DNA of 64,000 nucleotides from Pseudomonas chlororaphis subsp. chlororaphis (GCF_003945765.1 NZ_CP027712.1:3658001-3722000); one strand, 5' to 3'; counted from the first letter of the stretch, positions 27,131 to 35,717 are shown. Notes: a model not told the origin generated them from the sequence alone. Made by a program: numbers and translations.

Positions 27131-27236
27131 TCTGTAGGAGCGAAGCTTGCTCGCGAATGACCTCAACGCTGACGGGGTGTCTGGGACCCTGCGCCGCACT
27201 GACGTTTTTATCGCGAGCAAGCTTCGCTCCTACAGA
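27131..27236. repeat. REPIN, family B (GAGCGAAGCTTGCTCGCGA type)
   Basis: Two inverted REP units, CTGTAGGAGCGAAGCTTGCT... and its exact complement ending GCTTCGCTCCTACAG, about 26 nt each, around a 54-nt spacer. This is the common REP type of the P. fluorescens group. The right end overlaps the 3' end of the ATPase gene and supplies its TAG stop. Confidence 0.9.
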
Positions 27237-28045
27237 GACAGAGGTGCGGGCTGAGGCAGCAAGGCTTGGGGTTGTGCAGCGCGGCTCGCCCGCCGAAGGG
27301 TTTTGAGAATCTCGATACGCAGGGCGCCCAGTTCTTCCACCAGCTCGGCGCGCGGCTGAGGCAGGTCGATGCGCCACTCGCCGAGGGTCCGCGCCGGGCT
27401 GTTACCCAGTAGCAGGATTCGGTCGGAAAGCAGCAGGGCTTCGTCGATGTCGTGGGTGATCAACAGCGCCGCGGTGCGGTGCTCGGCAATCACCTTGAGC
27501 AGCAGTTGCTGCATGTCGGCGCGGGTCACTTCGTCCAGCGCGCCGAAGGGTTCGTCGAGCAACAGCACCTGCGGCTGGCGCGCCAGGCAACGGGCCAGCG
27601 CGGTGCGCTGGGCCATGCCGCCGGACAGCTGCGCCGGGTAATGCCCGCGGGCATGCTGCAGGCCGACCTCGGCGATCGCCTGGTCGATCCGCGCCTGGCG
27701 CTGCCGGGCGTCCAGCGCCGGCTGGCGGGCGAAATCGAGGCCGAAGGCGACGTTGTGTTCCAGGTTCAGCCAGGGCAGCAGGCTGGGGTCCTGGAACGCC
27801 ACGGCCACCCGTGGATGCGGCCCGTCCAGCGCCTGGCCCAGCAGGCTGACGCTACCACTGTGGGGCGCCTGCAAGCCGGCCAGGACCCGCAACAGGCTGG
27901 ACTTGCCGACGCCGCTGGGGCCGAGGATCGACACCACCTCCCCTGGCTGCAAGCGCAAGTCGAAGCCTTCCAGCACCGCTTGCCAGCCTGCTTCACCGGG
28001 GTAGCCGAGGCTGATCTGCCGGGCTTCGAGCAAGGCCGCGCTCAT
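27230..28045 (-). CDS. ABC transporter ATP-binding protein, SsuB/TauB type
   Basis: A 271-residue ATPase. Walker A is LGPSGVGKSSLLRVLAGL, the Q-loop region AFQDPSLLPWLNLEHNV, the signature LSGGMAQRTALARCLA and Walker B VLLLDEPFGALDE, with the H-loop in ITHDIDEALLL. FQDPSLLPW is typical of nitrate/sulfonate/taurine ATPases. The ATG overlaps the stop of the acyl-CoA-dehydrogenase-like gene by 4 nt. The C-terminus ends LSL and stops at a TAG inside a REPIN, so the tail may have been reshaped by it. Confidence 0.87.
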   Translation of the reverse strand: MSAALLEARQISLGYPGEAGWQAVLEGFDLRLQPGEVVSILGPSGVGKSSLLRVLAGLQAPHSGSVSLLGQALDGPHPRVAVAFQDPSLLPWLNLEHNVAFGLDFARQPALDARQRQARIDQAIAEVGLQHARGHYPAQLSGGMAQRTALARCLARQPQVLLLDEPFGALDEVTRADMQQLLLKVIAEHRTAALLITHDIDEALLLSDRILLLGNSPARTLGEWRIDLPQPRAELVEELGALRIEILKTLRRASRAAQPQALLPQPAPLSL

Positions 28046-29112
28046 GCCGCCGCGTCCCGGGCCTGGCGCTGCAACTCGGCGCGCAACTGCACCAGGCTCG
28101 GCGTGACGATCGGCACGAAGGCCGACTCGCGCCAGCGCCGGGCAAAACCGCCGCCATGCTCGCTCAGGTAGGCCTTGCCGCCACTGGCCTGCAACTCCAG
28201 CTGCACGGCATTGGCGGCAGCTTCAGCCAGGGCGATGCGTAGCCGGAACAGCGCCGCTGGCTGGGTCAGGAAACGCCCCTCCAGCAAGCCGCGCTTGAGC
28301 TCGGCGACGCTCTCCTCCAACTGCTGGCGTTGCTCCTGCAACGGCTCGCGAAGAATCGAACGCCCGCTGTGCAGGTGCGTCTGCACTTCATCCAGCGCGC
28401 GCCGCGCCAGGCCGATGGCCATGCCGCATTGCAGGCCGAGAAACGCCGGGCGCACCGCCGGCAGAAAGGCCTTGGCGTCCTCGTGCAGCAACCAGTCGTG
28501 GCCGACCTCGACCTGCTGCAACTCCAGCGCCGCGGTGTTGCTCGACTGCAAGCCCATCAGTTGCAAATCCTCGGAACGTTGCAAGCCGGCCAGGCCCGCG
28601 GGGATCGCCAGGATAAAGGGCGCGCCGCCCTGCTCGTGCTCGATGGCCGCGGCCACCACAAAACCGCTTTTGCGCAGATTGGTCACCCAGTGCAGGCGCC
28701 CGTTCAGATTCCAACCACCCGCCCGTGGCTGCGCGCGGACTTGCAGGGCCTCGATGCCGGAGAGGAACTTCATGGCGTTCGACAGCCCGGTGGCCCCCGC
28801 CAGTTCGCCGCTGAGCAGGTCCGGCAACAGATGCTCGCGCAAGGCCGCGTTGGGGCTGTGCAGCAGGTATTCGATAAAGGCCCGCTGGCCCCAGAACACA
28901 AAGGCCGCCGCCAGGGAACGGCTGGCCACCGCGGCCACCGCCTCCACGGCGTCGCCCAGGTCGCCGTCGCTACCGCCCTGCCCGGCCGGAATGCCGATGC
29001 GCAGCACCTGCGCCTCGGCCAGTCGCGCCAGCACCTGCTGTGGGTCGCACTGGCCCAGATCCAGGGCCTGGGCCTCGGCGTCCAGCCATTGACTGAATGC
29101 GGGGTTGAGCAT
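28042..29112 (-). CDS. Acyl-CoA dehydrogenase-like flavoprotein (SfnB/DszC-type monooxygenase candidate)
   Basis: 356 residues of the acyl-CoA dehydrogenase fold: an N-terminal helical part (LRIGIPAGQGGSDGDLGDAVEAVAAVA), a middle beta domain (SGATGLSNAMKF-like, WVTNLRKSGFVVAA) and a C-terminal four-helix part (SGGKAYLSEHGGGFARRWRES). It is shorter than typical dehydrogenases (about 380-400). Relatives beside sulfonate-type importers (SfnB, DszC-like) are FMNH2-dependent monooxygenases used in organosulfur desulfurisation. That role is inferred from context. It lies downstream of the AhpD-like gene and overlaps the ATPase gene. Confidence 0.75.
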   Translation of the reverse strand: MLNPAFSQWLDAEAQALDLGQCDPQQVLARLAEAQVLRIGIPAGQGGSDGDLGDAVEAVAAVASRSLAAAFVFWGQRAFIEYLLHSPNAALREHLLPDLLSGELAGATGLSNAMKFLSGIEALQVRAQPRAGGWNLNGRLHWVTNLRKSGFVVAAAIEHEQGGAPFILAIPAGLAGLQRSEDLQLMGLQSSNTAALELQQVEVGHDWLLHEDAKAFLPAVRPAFLGLQCGMAIGLARRALDEVQTHLHSGRSILREPLQEQRQQLEESVAELKRGLLEGRFLTQPAALFRLRIALAEAAANAVQLELQASGGKAYLSEHGGGFARRWRESAFVPIVTPSLVQLRAELQRQARDAAA

Positions 29113-29174
29113 GTGGTTTTCTCCTTTTTACGCGGCACCGGCCAAACGGCCGTGCCTTGAATCCAGCCGCTGCA

Positions 29175-29735
29175 TCATTGCTGCGGCGCTTGCCAGCGGT
29201 ACTTCGCCAGTTCCGGGTTCAGCGGCGTGCGGGCGAACACGTTGGCGAAATTGCACAGGGTCGCCAGGCTCACCCCGAGAATCACTTCCAGGGCATTGCC
29301 CTCGCTGTAGCCGGCGGCCTTGAATGCCGCGAACGTCGGCTCACTGACATTGCCGCGGGTGGCGATCACCTCGGCGGCGAAGGCAGCCAATGCCTGCAGT
29401 TTTTCCTCCGGCAAGGGGCTGCGCTCACGCAACGCGCTGATCACTTCGTCCGACAGTTTGGCCTTATTCTGCGCCACCGCAGTGTGCCCGGCCACACAGA
29501 AATCGCAACCGTGAGTGGTGGCGGCCACCAGTTGCACCACCTCCCGTTCGGCCAGGCTCAGCTCGGCCTTGCCATTGAGCGCCGATACCGTAACGTAGGT
29601 CTCCAGCGCCGCCGGGGCATTGGCCAGGATGCCCAGCAGATTGGGGATGAACCCCGAGTTGTTCTGGGCGTTCTGCAAAAACGGCCGGGCCGCTTCGGGA
29701 GCGCTTTGCAGGCTGTGTAGAGTGATGCGCGACAT
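29175..29735 (-). CDS. Carboxymuconolactone decarboxylase / AhpD-like protein
   Basis: A 186-residue alkylhydroperoxidase-D-like protein. The redox motif is in THGCDFCVAGHTAVA (Cys-x2-Cys with downstream His), as in AhpD peroxidases. Such proteins often accompany flavin monooxygenases, probably dealing with peroxide. It is the first gene of the operon running down to 25083 and is divergent from the AraC regulator at 29840. The 104-nt gap contains an AGAAT...ATTCT inverted repeat (29783-29802) that could be an operator. Confidence 0.83.
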   Translation of the reverse strand: MSRITLHSLQSAPEAARPFLQNAQNNSGFIPNLLGILANAPAALETYVTVSALNGKAELSLAEREVVQLVAATTHGCDFCVAGHTAVAQNKAKLSDEVISALRERSPLPEEKLQALAAFAAEVIATRGNVSEPTFAAFKAAGYSEGNALEVILGVSLATLCNFANVFARTPLNPELAKYRWQAPQQ

Positions 29736-29839
29736 GCGGTGGACTCCTGCTGTGTTGGTGTCCGGCCAGTCTGTTGGTTATAAGAATTCCGATCCATATT
29801 CTAAAGTAGCGATTACTTGCTCCTGAGTGTTTCCATTAG

Positions 29840-30763
29840 ATGATTTCGTCCAGCCCACTGGTTGATTGGTTATTAGAAAGCCTTGAACTCGACGCTAGCC
29901 TGTTCCATGTCGGCCGCTACTGCGGCGGCTGGCACGCCAGCACCCACGGCCTGGCCCGGGCCAGCTTCCACCTGATCGTGCAGGGCCATTGCTGGCTGCA
30001 TATCGAGGGCCATGAGCCGGCCCAGCGCCTGAATGCCGGGGATGCGCTGTTCCTGCTGCGCGACCTGGACTATCGCCTGTCCAGCGCCCAAGCGCATGGC
30101 GCCGCCCTTGAACTGCCACGCAGGGCCATGCAGGCGCTCGACGCTCACGCACAAGATCAGGCCGAGGATGGCGTGGGCCTGGTCTGCGGCTTCTTTCATT
30201 TCAAGTCCGGGCTGTCGTCGCTGATCATCGACGCCCTGCCGGACTGGATCGTGCTGCGCGCCGGCGACCCGTCCCTGAGCGCGGCGCGGGCCCTGTTCGA
30301 GCTGATCCTGCAAGAGTGCCAGCGCACGCCCGCGCCCTCCTCGGCGCTGCTGGAGCGCCTGAGCCATCTGCTGTTCCTCTATGTGCTGCGCCAGCAAGTG
30401 GCCGATAACCAGGGCCTTGGCGGGCTGGTGGCGCTGGCCCGGCACCCGGCTTTCGCAGCGCTGCTGGAACAGTTGATCGAACACCCCGAACAACCCTGGC
30501 CCCTGGAAAGCATGGCGGCCTGCACCGGGCTGTCGCGCTCGGCCTTCTTCAAGCGCTTCAACGAACTGGCCGGGCAATCCCCGGGCCAGGTCCTGCTGGC
30601 GCTGCGCATGCGCCATGCCTGCCAGTTGCTCAAGGCCAACCACACCGTGGAACAGGTCGGCGCGGCAGTGGGTTATCAATCGGTCGCGGCCTTTACCCGC
30701 GCCTTCGCCAAGGCCGTGGGCGTGCAGCCGGGGGCTTATCGGCGCCAGCACGAAGGGCGTTGA
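29840..30763 (+). CDS. AraC-family transcriptional regulator (cupin_6 type)
   Basis: 307 residues. The N-terminal cupin-like sensor (FHVGRYCGGWHASTHGLARASFHLIVQGHCWLHIEG) is of the AraC_binding_2/cupin_6 kind. The C-terminal double helix-turn-helix (about residues 205-300) reads MAACTGLSRSAFFKRFNELAGQSPGQVL then VGAAVGYQSVAAFTRAFAKAVGVQPGAYRR. It is divergent from the AhpD-like operon, which is its likely target. The ATG at 29840 lacks a good Shine-Dalgarno, and the following frame is the only plausible one. Confidence 0.86.
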   Translation: MISSSPLVDWLLESLELDASLFHVGRYCGGWHASTHGLARASFHLIVQGHCWLHIEGHEPAQRLNAGDALFLLRDLDYRLSSAQAHGAALELPRRAMQALDAHAQDQAEDGVGLVCGFFHFKSGLSSLIIDALPDWIVLRAGDPSLSAARALFELILQECQRTPAPSSALLERLSHLLFLYVLRQQVADNQGLGGLVALARHPAFAALLEQLIEHPEQPWPLESMAACTGLSRSAFFKRFNELAGQSPGQVLLALRMRHACQLLKANHTVEQVGAAVGYQSVAAFTRAFAKAVGVQPGAYRRQHEGR

Positions 30764-30797
30764 ATGCGCCGGGGCCTGTGACCTGGCCCCCAAGGCG

Positions 30798-31745
30798 TCA
30801 CTGGCTCAGGGCCTGGGTAAAGGAAGTGTCGACAACAGTCGCGGTGGCCAAGGGCGCCGGCAGCGCCTTGACCTTGAACAGGAAGTCCGCGGTGCTTTGC
30901 AGGTCGGCGGCGGCCTGCGGGTCCACCGGGCCGACGCTCATGTGCGCCTGGCGCAGCCAATGGCGCGAGACGTTCGGGTCGAGGTTGGCCTTTTTCGCCC
31001 ACAGGTCGGCGTACTGGTCGGTGTGGCTGTCGACCCAGGCCCGGGCCAGCTTCAGGCGGCCGAGGAAGTCGGCGATGGCGGCGCGCTTGCTGTCGATGGC
31101 CGGGGTCGAGGCGGCGATGGCGCTGAGGCCGGGCATCAGGTTCTTCGCGGTGAGGATCGGCCGCGCGCCGGAGAACAGGATCTGCTGCGAGATATAGGGT
31201 TCCCACACCGGGAAGGCGTCGATGCTGCCCTGGGGCAAGGCCGCGGCAGCGTCGATCGGCATCAGCTTGATGAACTCGACATGGTCCTCCGGCAGGCCGG
31301 CCTGCTCCAGGGCGCGCAGGGTCAGTTGCTGGCTCCAGGCGCCGGGCCAGTAGGCGACCTTCTTGTCCTTGAGGTCGGCGATGGTCTGCACCGGCGAATC
31401 CTTGGGCACCAGCAAGGCGATGGTGTCCGGGTTCTGCCGCGAGACGCCGATCAGCTTCACCGGCGCCTGCTTCGCGGCCAGGAACAGAAAGCCCGAATCG
31501 CCGAGAAAGCCCAGGTCCAGGGCGCCGGTGTTCAGCGCCTCGGCCAGGGGCGCGGCGGCCTGGAAGTGTTTCCAGTCGACCTTGTAGGGCGCGCCTTCAA
31601 GCACTCCCGAGGCCTCCACCGAGGCTCGCACGTTGTAGTAGTTCTGGTCGCCGACCTGCAGCACCAGCGGCTCGGCGGCCTGGGCCAGGGGCGCCGCGAA
31701 CAGGGTGCTGAAGAACAGACGGCGCAGGCGTCGGGAGAGCGTCAT
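30798..31745 (-). CDS. Orphan SsuA-like aliphatic sulfonate binding protein
   Basis: A 315-residue periplasmic binding protein. The Sec signal is RRLFFSTLFAAPLAQAA, then VLQVGDQNYYNVRASVEASG. The core has the SsuA-type motifs DLGFLGDSGFLFLAAK, LKDKKVAYWPGAWSQQ and DAFPVWEPYISQQ. No permease or ATPase is on the same transcript, so it may share the SsuBC-like components encoded divergently at 33150-34730 or those at 25083-28045. It converges with the AraC gene. Confidence 0.8.
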   Translation of the reverse strand: MTLSRRLRRLFFSTLFAAPLAQAAEPLVLQVGDQNYYNVRASVEASGVLEGAPYKVDWKHFQAAAPLAEALNTGALDLGFLGDSGFLFLAAKQAPVKLIGVSRQNPDTIALLVPKDSPVQTIADLKDKKVAYWPGAWSQQLTLRALEQAGLPEDHVEFIKLMPIDAAAALPQGSIDAFPVWEPYISQQILFSGARPILTAKNLMPGLSAIAASTPAIDSKRAAIADFLGRLKLARAWVDSHTDQYADLWAKKANLDPNVSRHWLRQAHMSVGPVDPQAAADLQSTADFLFKVKALPAPLATATVVDTSFTQALSQ

Positions 31746-32080
31746 GGGAAATTCCTGGATGATTGGAAAAGCGGATTTTCTAGAACATAACGCTCTTAGA
31801 ATCCGATTTTGAAATTCTGTTAATGCATAAGCTCATAGCCGCTTTTGCACCCGCGCCAGGAGGCTGTTGGTGGAGAAACAGCGCGGCAACAGACTGTTGG
31901 CCAGGCAACATCGCCAGAGGCTTTTTTCCTGTTGGAACACCTTGAAGCCGCCCTTCCCCGGCTATGGCACAGAGCCTGCAATATTCCTTTCCGACAGGAT
32001 TTATTCCTACCTTCCGCGACTTTTGAAATAAGGAGCGGAAATAACAACTTGCCCTCTCGCCGCCTTGTCCGGAGCCATCC
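31746..32080. other. 335-bp divergent promoter region
   Basis: It lies between the orphan SsuA-like gene (minus) and the ssuABC-like operon (plus). The part next to 31746 is AT-rich. A sigma-54 type promoter at 31965-31980 faces the plus-strand operon. No gene is seen. Confidence 0.7.
31965..31980 (+). promoter_or_regulatory. Sigma-54 (RpoN) promoter for the ssuABC-like operon
   Basis: TGGCACAGAGCCTGCA: GG and GC are separated by exactly 10 nt, and TGGCAC matches the -24 box fully; the -12 box is CTGCA instead of TTGCA. It lies about 100 nt upstream of the ATG at 32081. In pseudomonads sulfur-starvation genes can be under RpoN enhancer-binding proteins such as SfnR. Confidence 0.6.
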
Positions 32081-33085
32081 ATGAAACCCGTCTTGCGCTT
32101 CCCCCTGGCCCGCGCCAGATACCTGCTCAGCGCCTGCGCCCTTGCACTGTTCCTGAGTTCGAGCCTGCAACCCCTGGCCCAGGCCGCGGAAAGCCCGCCA
32201 GCCGAAGTGCACCTGGACTACGCCTATTACTCGCCGGTCAGCCTGGTGCTCAAGCACTTCGGCTTTCTCGAAAAGGCCCTGCCCCAGACCAAGGTCGGCT
32301 GGGTCCTCAGCCAGGGCAGCAACCGCTCCCTGGAATACCTCAACAGCGGCGGCGTCGACTTCGCCTCGTCCGCCAGCCTGGCGGCGGTGCTGAGCCGGGC
32401 CAACGGCAGCCCGATCAAGTCGGTGTATGTCTACAGCCGCGCCGAATGGACCGCCCTGGTGGTGCGCAAGGATTCGCCGTACCAGACCGTCGCCGACCTC
32501 AAGGGCAAGAAGATCGCCGCCACCAAGGGCACCGATCCCTACCTGTTCACCCTGCGCAGCCTGCAACAGGCCGGGCTGAAAAAAGACGATGTGGAACTGG
32601 TGCACCTGCAGCACCCGGACGGTCGCACCGCCCTGGAGAAAGGCGACGTCGACGCCTGGGCCGGTCTCGATCCGCACATGGCCGCCAGCGAAGTACAGGC
32701 CGGGGCGCGCCTGCTGTACCGCAACACTGCTTTCAACAGCTACGGCGTGCTCAGCGTCACCGAGCAGTACGCCAAGGAGCATCCGCAGACCATCGCCAGC
32801 GTGCTCGCCGCCTATGAGCAGGCCCGCGAATGGTCGGTCAAGCACCCGGACGAGCTGGCCAGGCTACTGGCCGATGAATCCGGCCTGCCGCTGGAAGTGG
32901 CCCGGCTGCAACTGTCGCGCACCGACCTCGGCAACCCGCGGTTGAGCGCCGAGGATGTGCTGGCCTCCAAGGCCGCTGCGCCGATCCTGGTGTCCGAGGA
33001 ACTGGTACGCCGCGGGGTGAACGTGGACCAGGTGATCGACCAACTGCTCGACACCGACGTCAAGCAGGCCGTGGCCCGTCAATAA
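32081..33085 (+). CDS. SsuA-like sulfonate/sulfate-ester binding protein
   Basis: A 334-residue periplasmic binding protein with a long Sec signal (YLLSACALALFLSSSLQPLAQAA, cleavage near AQA-AE). The core is SsuA-like: EYLNSGGVDFASSASLAAVL, VVRKDSPYQTVADLKGKKIAATKGTDPYLF and DVDAWAGLDPHMAASE. It is the first gene of a three-gene importer with permease and ATPase downstream. Aliphatic sulfonates or alkyl/aryl sulfate esters (AtsR-like) are the probable ligands. Confidence 0.83.
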   Translation: MKPVLRFPLARARYLLSACALALFLSSSLQPLAQAAESPPAEVHLDYAYYSPVSLVLKHFGFLEKALPQTKVGWVLSQGSNRSLEYLNSGGVDFASSASLAAVLSRANGSPIKSVYVYSRAEWTALVVRKDSPYQTVADLKGKKIAATKGTDPYLFTLRSLQQAGLKKDDVELVHLQHPDGRTALEKGDVDAWAGLDPHMAASEVQAGARLLYRNTAFNSYGVLSVTEQYAKEHPQTIASVLAAYEQAREWSVKHPDELARLLADESGLPLEVARLQLSRTDLGNPRLSAEDVLASKAAAPILVSEELVRRGVNVDQVIDQLLDTDVKQAVARQ

Positions 33086-33149
33086 CCCACCGCCCAGGCG
33101 ACGACCGAGTCCGCGCCTGGCGCGGATTCGGTGTTGCCGGAGAATCGCC

Positions 33150-33998
33150 ATGAGCAGCGACAGCAACGACCTCTCGACCCGCCTGGCCCTGTCCGCGCCG
33201 GGCAAGCTCCCAGGCTTCAACCCCGCCCGCTGGCGCCTGCGCCTCAAGGGCCTGGCCCTGCCGGTAGTGATCATCCTGCTGCTGGAGTTCGTGGTGCGCA
33301 TCGGCTGGCTGCCGTCGTACCAGATGCCGGCCCCCAGCGAGATCGCCCTGACCCTCGGCGACCTGGCCGAAGGCGCGCTGTGGAAACACATTGGCGCCAG
33401 CCTGCTGCGGGTGCTGCTGGGCTTTGCCATCGGCGCCGGCCTGGCGCTGGTCTTCGCCGCCTGGGTCGGCCTGAGCCGGGAGGCCGAAGCCTACCTGGAG
33501 CCGACCTTCGCCGGCCTGCGCTCGATCCCCAGCCTGGCCTGGGTGCCGTTGCTCCTGCTGTGGCTGGGCATCGACGAAACTTCGAAGGTGGTGCTGATCG
33601 CCATCGGCGCCTTCTTCCCGGTGTACCTCAATGGCGTGGCGGCAATTCGCGATATCGACCGCAAGCTGGTGGAGGTCGGCCACATGTACGGTTTCGGCCG
33701 GCGCCGGCTGGTGCGGCGGATTCTCCTGCCGGCCGCCCTGCCCGGCCTGTTCACCGGCTTGCGCAGCGGCATGAGCCTGGCCTGGATGTTCCTGGTGGCC
33801 GCCGAACTGATCGCCGCCACCAAGGGCCTGGGTTATCTGCTCAGCGACGGCCGGGAAACCTCGCGGCCGGACATCGTGCTGGCGGCGATCATCGTCCTCG
33901 CCGTGCTGGGCAAGCTCAGCGACGGCCTCCTCGCCGGCCTGGAAAAACGCTTCCTGGCCTGGCGCGACACCTTCAATGGCCAAGGCGGCAATGACTAA
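33150..33998 (+). CDS. ABC transporter permease, SsuC-like
   Basis: A 282-residue inner-membrane permease. A cytoplasmic N-terminus of about 35 residues is followed by LALPVVIILLLEFVVRIGW and further helices. The family block is TFAGLRSIPSLAWVPLLLLWLGIDETSKVVLI, and the EAA-like loop is KLVEVGHMYGFGRRRLVRRILLPAALPG. It lies 64 nt after the binding-protein gene and 18 nt before the ATPase. The ATG at 33150 has GGAG upstream. Confidence 0.88.
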   Translation: MSSDSNDLSTRLALSAPGKLPGFNPARWRLRLKGLALPVVIILLLEFVVRIGWLPSYQMPAPSEIALTLGDLAEGALWKHIGASLLRVLLGFAIGAGLALVFAAWVGLSREAEAYLEPTFAGLRSIPSLAWVPLLLLWLGIDETSKVVLIAIGAFFPVYLNGVAAIRDIDRKLVEVGHMYGFGRRRLVRRILLPAALPGLFTGLRSGMSLAWMFLVAAELIAATKGLGYLLSDGRETSRPDIVLAAIIVLAVLGKLSDGLLAGLEKRFLAWRDTFNGQGGND

Positions 33999-34016
33999 CG
34001 CACAGAGGATCGAGCC

Positions 34017-34730
34017 ATGACCCAAGCCCTGCTGGACATCCACGTGGAACGCAAGACCTTCGCCGCCACCACCGTCCTCCACGATATCCACCTGCAACTG
34101 CAGCCGCGGGAAACCGTGAGCCTGCTGGGCCCCAGCGGCTGCGGCAAAAGCACCCTGCTGCGCATCGTCGCCGGCCTGGAGAAGGACTTTCAGGGGCAAC
34201 TGCGCAGCCATACCGAACGCCTGGCCTTTGTCTTCCAGGAACCGCGGCTGATGCCCTGGCTGACGGTGGAACAGAACATCGGCTTTGGCGACGACGAGCA
34301 TTACGACCGCGCCTGGGTCGCGCAACTGATCGAGGAAGTCGGCCTTGCGGGTTTTGCCCAGGCCCTGCCCAAGGCGCTGTCCGGCGGCATGGCGCAGCGG
34401 GTGGCGATCGCCCGCGGCCTGTACGCGCGGCCACAGGTGCTGTTGCTCGACGAGCCCTTCAGCGCGGTGGACGCCTTTACCCGGATGAAACTGCAGGACC
34501 TGCTGCTGCAACTGGCCGAGCGTCACGCCATCGCCCTGCTGCTGGTGACCCACGATGTCGACGAGGCGCTGTACCTGAGCGACCGGGTGCTGGTGATGGA
34601 CAACCGCCCCAGCCGTATTCGCCAGGAACTGGCCGTGCAACTGAGCCACCCGCGGGACCGCCGCGACCCGCTGCTGGCCCGCCTCAAGGCGTTGGCCCTG
34701 ACCGAATTGCACAAGGCCCATGTGATTTGA
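34017..34730 (+). CDS. ABC transporter ATP-binding protein, SsuB-like
   Basis: A 237-residue ATPase. Walker A is LGPSGCGKSTLLRIVAGLE, the Q-loop FVFQEPRLMPWLTVEQNIG, the signature LSGGMAQRVAIARGLY and Walker B LLLDEPFSAVDAFT, with the H-loop in VTHDVDEALYL. The FQEPRLMPW motif is typical of sulfonate/taurine ATPases. It completes the importer begun at 32081. Confidence 0.9.
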   Translation: MTQALLDIHVERKTFAATTVLHDIHLQLQPRETVSLLGPSGCGKSTLLRIVAGLEKDFQGQLRSHTERLAFVFQEPRLMPWLTVEQNIGFGDDEHYDRAWVAQLIEEVGLAGFAQALPKALSGGMAQRVAIARGLYARPQVLLLDEPFSAVDAFTRMKLQDLLLQLAERHAIALLLVTHDVDEALYLSDRVLVMDNRPSRIRQELAVQLSHPRDRRDPLLARLKALALTELHKAHVI

Positions 34731-34797
34731 GCGGGCTTTGCCACGGCCCGGCACTTAAGAACACAAAGGAATTAATAAATAAATAATCAGTATTTAT

Positions 34798-34813
34798 GGT
34801 TATAAAAATAACC
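34798..34813. promoter_or_regulatory. AT-rich 16-bp palindrome, possible operator/promoter
   Basis: GGTTATAAAAATAACC is a perfect inverted repeat inside a strongly AT-rich stretch (about 34757-34815) in otherwise GC-rich DNA, 50 nt upstream of the 53-residue gene. It could be an operator for the XRE regulator encoded downstream. Confidence 0.4.
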
Positions 34814-34862
34814 ACGTACTCTCAGCTCATCCCGCCCATTGGTCACGACAGTGAAGTGCCTT

Positions 34863-35024
34863 ATGAAACCGACTGACAACGTTATCGACTTCGCCCAGTT
34901 CCGCAAACGCAAGCAGGCCCAGCAACTGGCCCGGGCCATGTGGGAGATGTACGCGCGCAATGCCGGTTACCAGGCGTTCCAGTGGGTTCAGGCGGCCCGG
35001 CCGACCAGGACCTACCACGCGTGA
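34863..35024 (+). CDS. Small protein, translationally coupled to the XRE regulator
   Basis: 53 residues, MKPTDNVIDFAQFRKRKQ..., a basic, helix-forming segment without signal or membrane part. No family is recognised. The stop TGA overlaps the GTG start of the next gene (GTGA at 35021-35024), a coupling that supports it being real. It may be a partner or antagonist of the regulator, or simply a leader peptide. An ATG at 34839 is in frame, but the one at 34863 seems better placed. Confidence 0.55.
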   Translation: MKPTDNVIDFAQFRKRKQAQQLARAMWEMYARNAGYQAFQWVQAARPTRTYHA

Positions 35025-35668
35025 GCGTCCAGGAACCCTCGCGCTTTCTGGCGAGCGCCGACGAACCCGGCCTGGATTTGACCCATCTGGAAACTCAGGA
35101 AGAAGACCCCATCAGCGAACGGGTCGCGCAGAACCTGCAACGCCTGCGCAGCAAGCGTCATCTGTCCCTGGATGCCCTGGCCCGCCAGTGCGGGGTCAGC
35201 CGGGCGATGCTGGCGCAGATCGAGTCCGGGCGCAGCGTGCCGTCGATCAAGGTGCTGTGCAAGATCGCCAAGGGCCTGAAGGTGTCGGTCGCGGCCTTTC
35301 TCGAACACCGCGCCTTCGAAGGCGTGGCGGTGCTGCCGTCGAGCCGGAGCAAACGCCTGGTCAGCGCCAACGGCGCCTTTGTCAGCCGCGCCCTGTTCCC
35401 CTTCGACGTGGCGCGCCAATCGGAATTCTACGAACTGCGCCTGAGCCCGCTCGGCGAAGACCAGTCCGAAGGACACGGGCCGGGGGTCCAGGAAAACCTG
35501 GTGGTGTCCCAGGGTGTACTGGAAATCAGCGTCAACCAAGAACGCTACCTGCTCTCCACCGGCGACTCGATCCTGTTCTACGCCGACCAGCCGCACCGCT
35601 ACCGCAACCCCGCCGACAGCGAAGCGGTGGCCTACCTGGTGGTGACCTACCCGGAACGCCTGGACTGA
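35021..35668 (+). CDS. XRE-family transcriptional regulator with cupin domain
   Basis: 215 residues from a GTG start. The helix-turn-helix at about residues 32-85 reads RVAQNLQRLRSKRHLSLDALARQCGVSRAMLAQIESG, with SVPSIKVLCKIAKGL as the following helices. The C-terminal cupin barrel (about 135-212) has VVSQGVLEISVNQERYLLSTGDSILFYADQPHRYRN. Such regulators (PuuR/SutR class) sense small metabolites. I choose the GTG at 35021 because it overlaps the stop of the 53-residue gene; a longer ATG frame would start inside that gene. Confidence 0.82.
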   Translation: MSVQEPSRFLASADEPGLDLTHLETQEEDPISERVAQNLQRLRSKRHLSLDALARQCGVSRAMLAQIESGRSVPSIKVLCKIAKGLKVSVAAFLEHRAFEGVAVLPSSRSKRLVSANGAFVSRALFPFDVARQSEFYELRLSPLGEDQSEGHGPGVQENLVVSQGVLEISVNQERYLLSTGDSILFYADQPHRYRNPADSEAVAYLVVTYPERLD

Positions 35669-35717
35669 AGGTGGAGTTGCGCCACGCAAATCTCTACCGC
35701 GAAAAACACACCACGGC

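Noticed and set aside
29134..29156. Hairpin (GGCAC.GGCC / GGCCGTGCC) between the AhpD-like and acyl-CoA-dehydrogenase-like genes
   Set aside because: It has a bulge, no T-run on the minus strand and sits directly before the next ribosome site, so it is unlikely to be a terminator.
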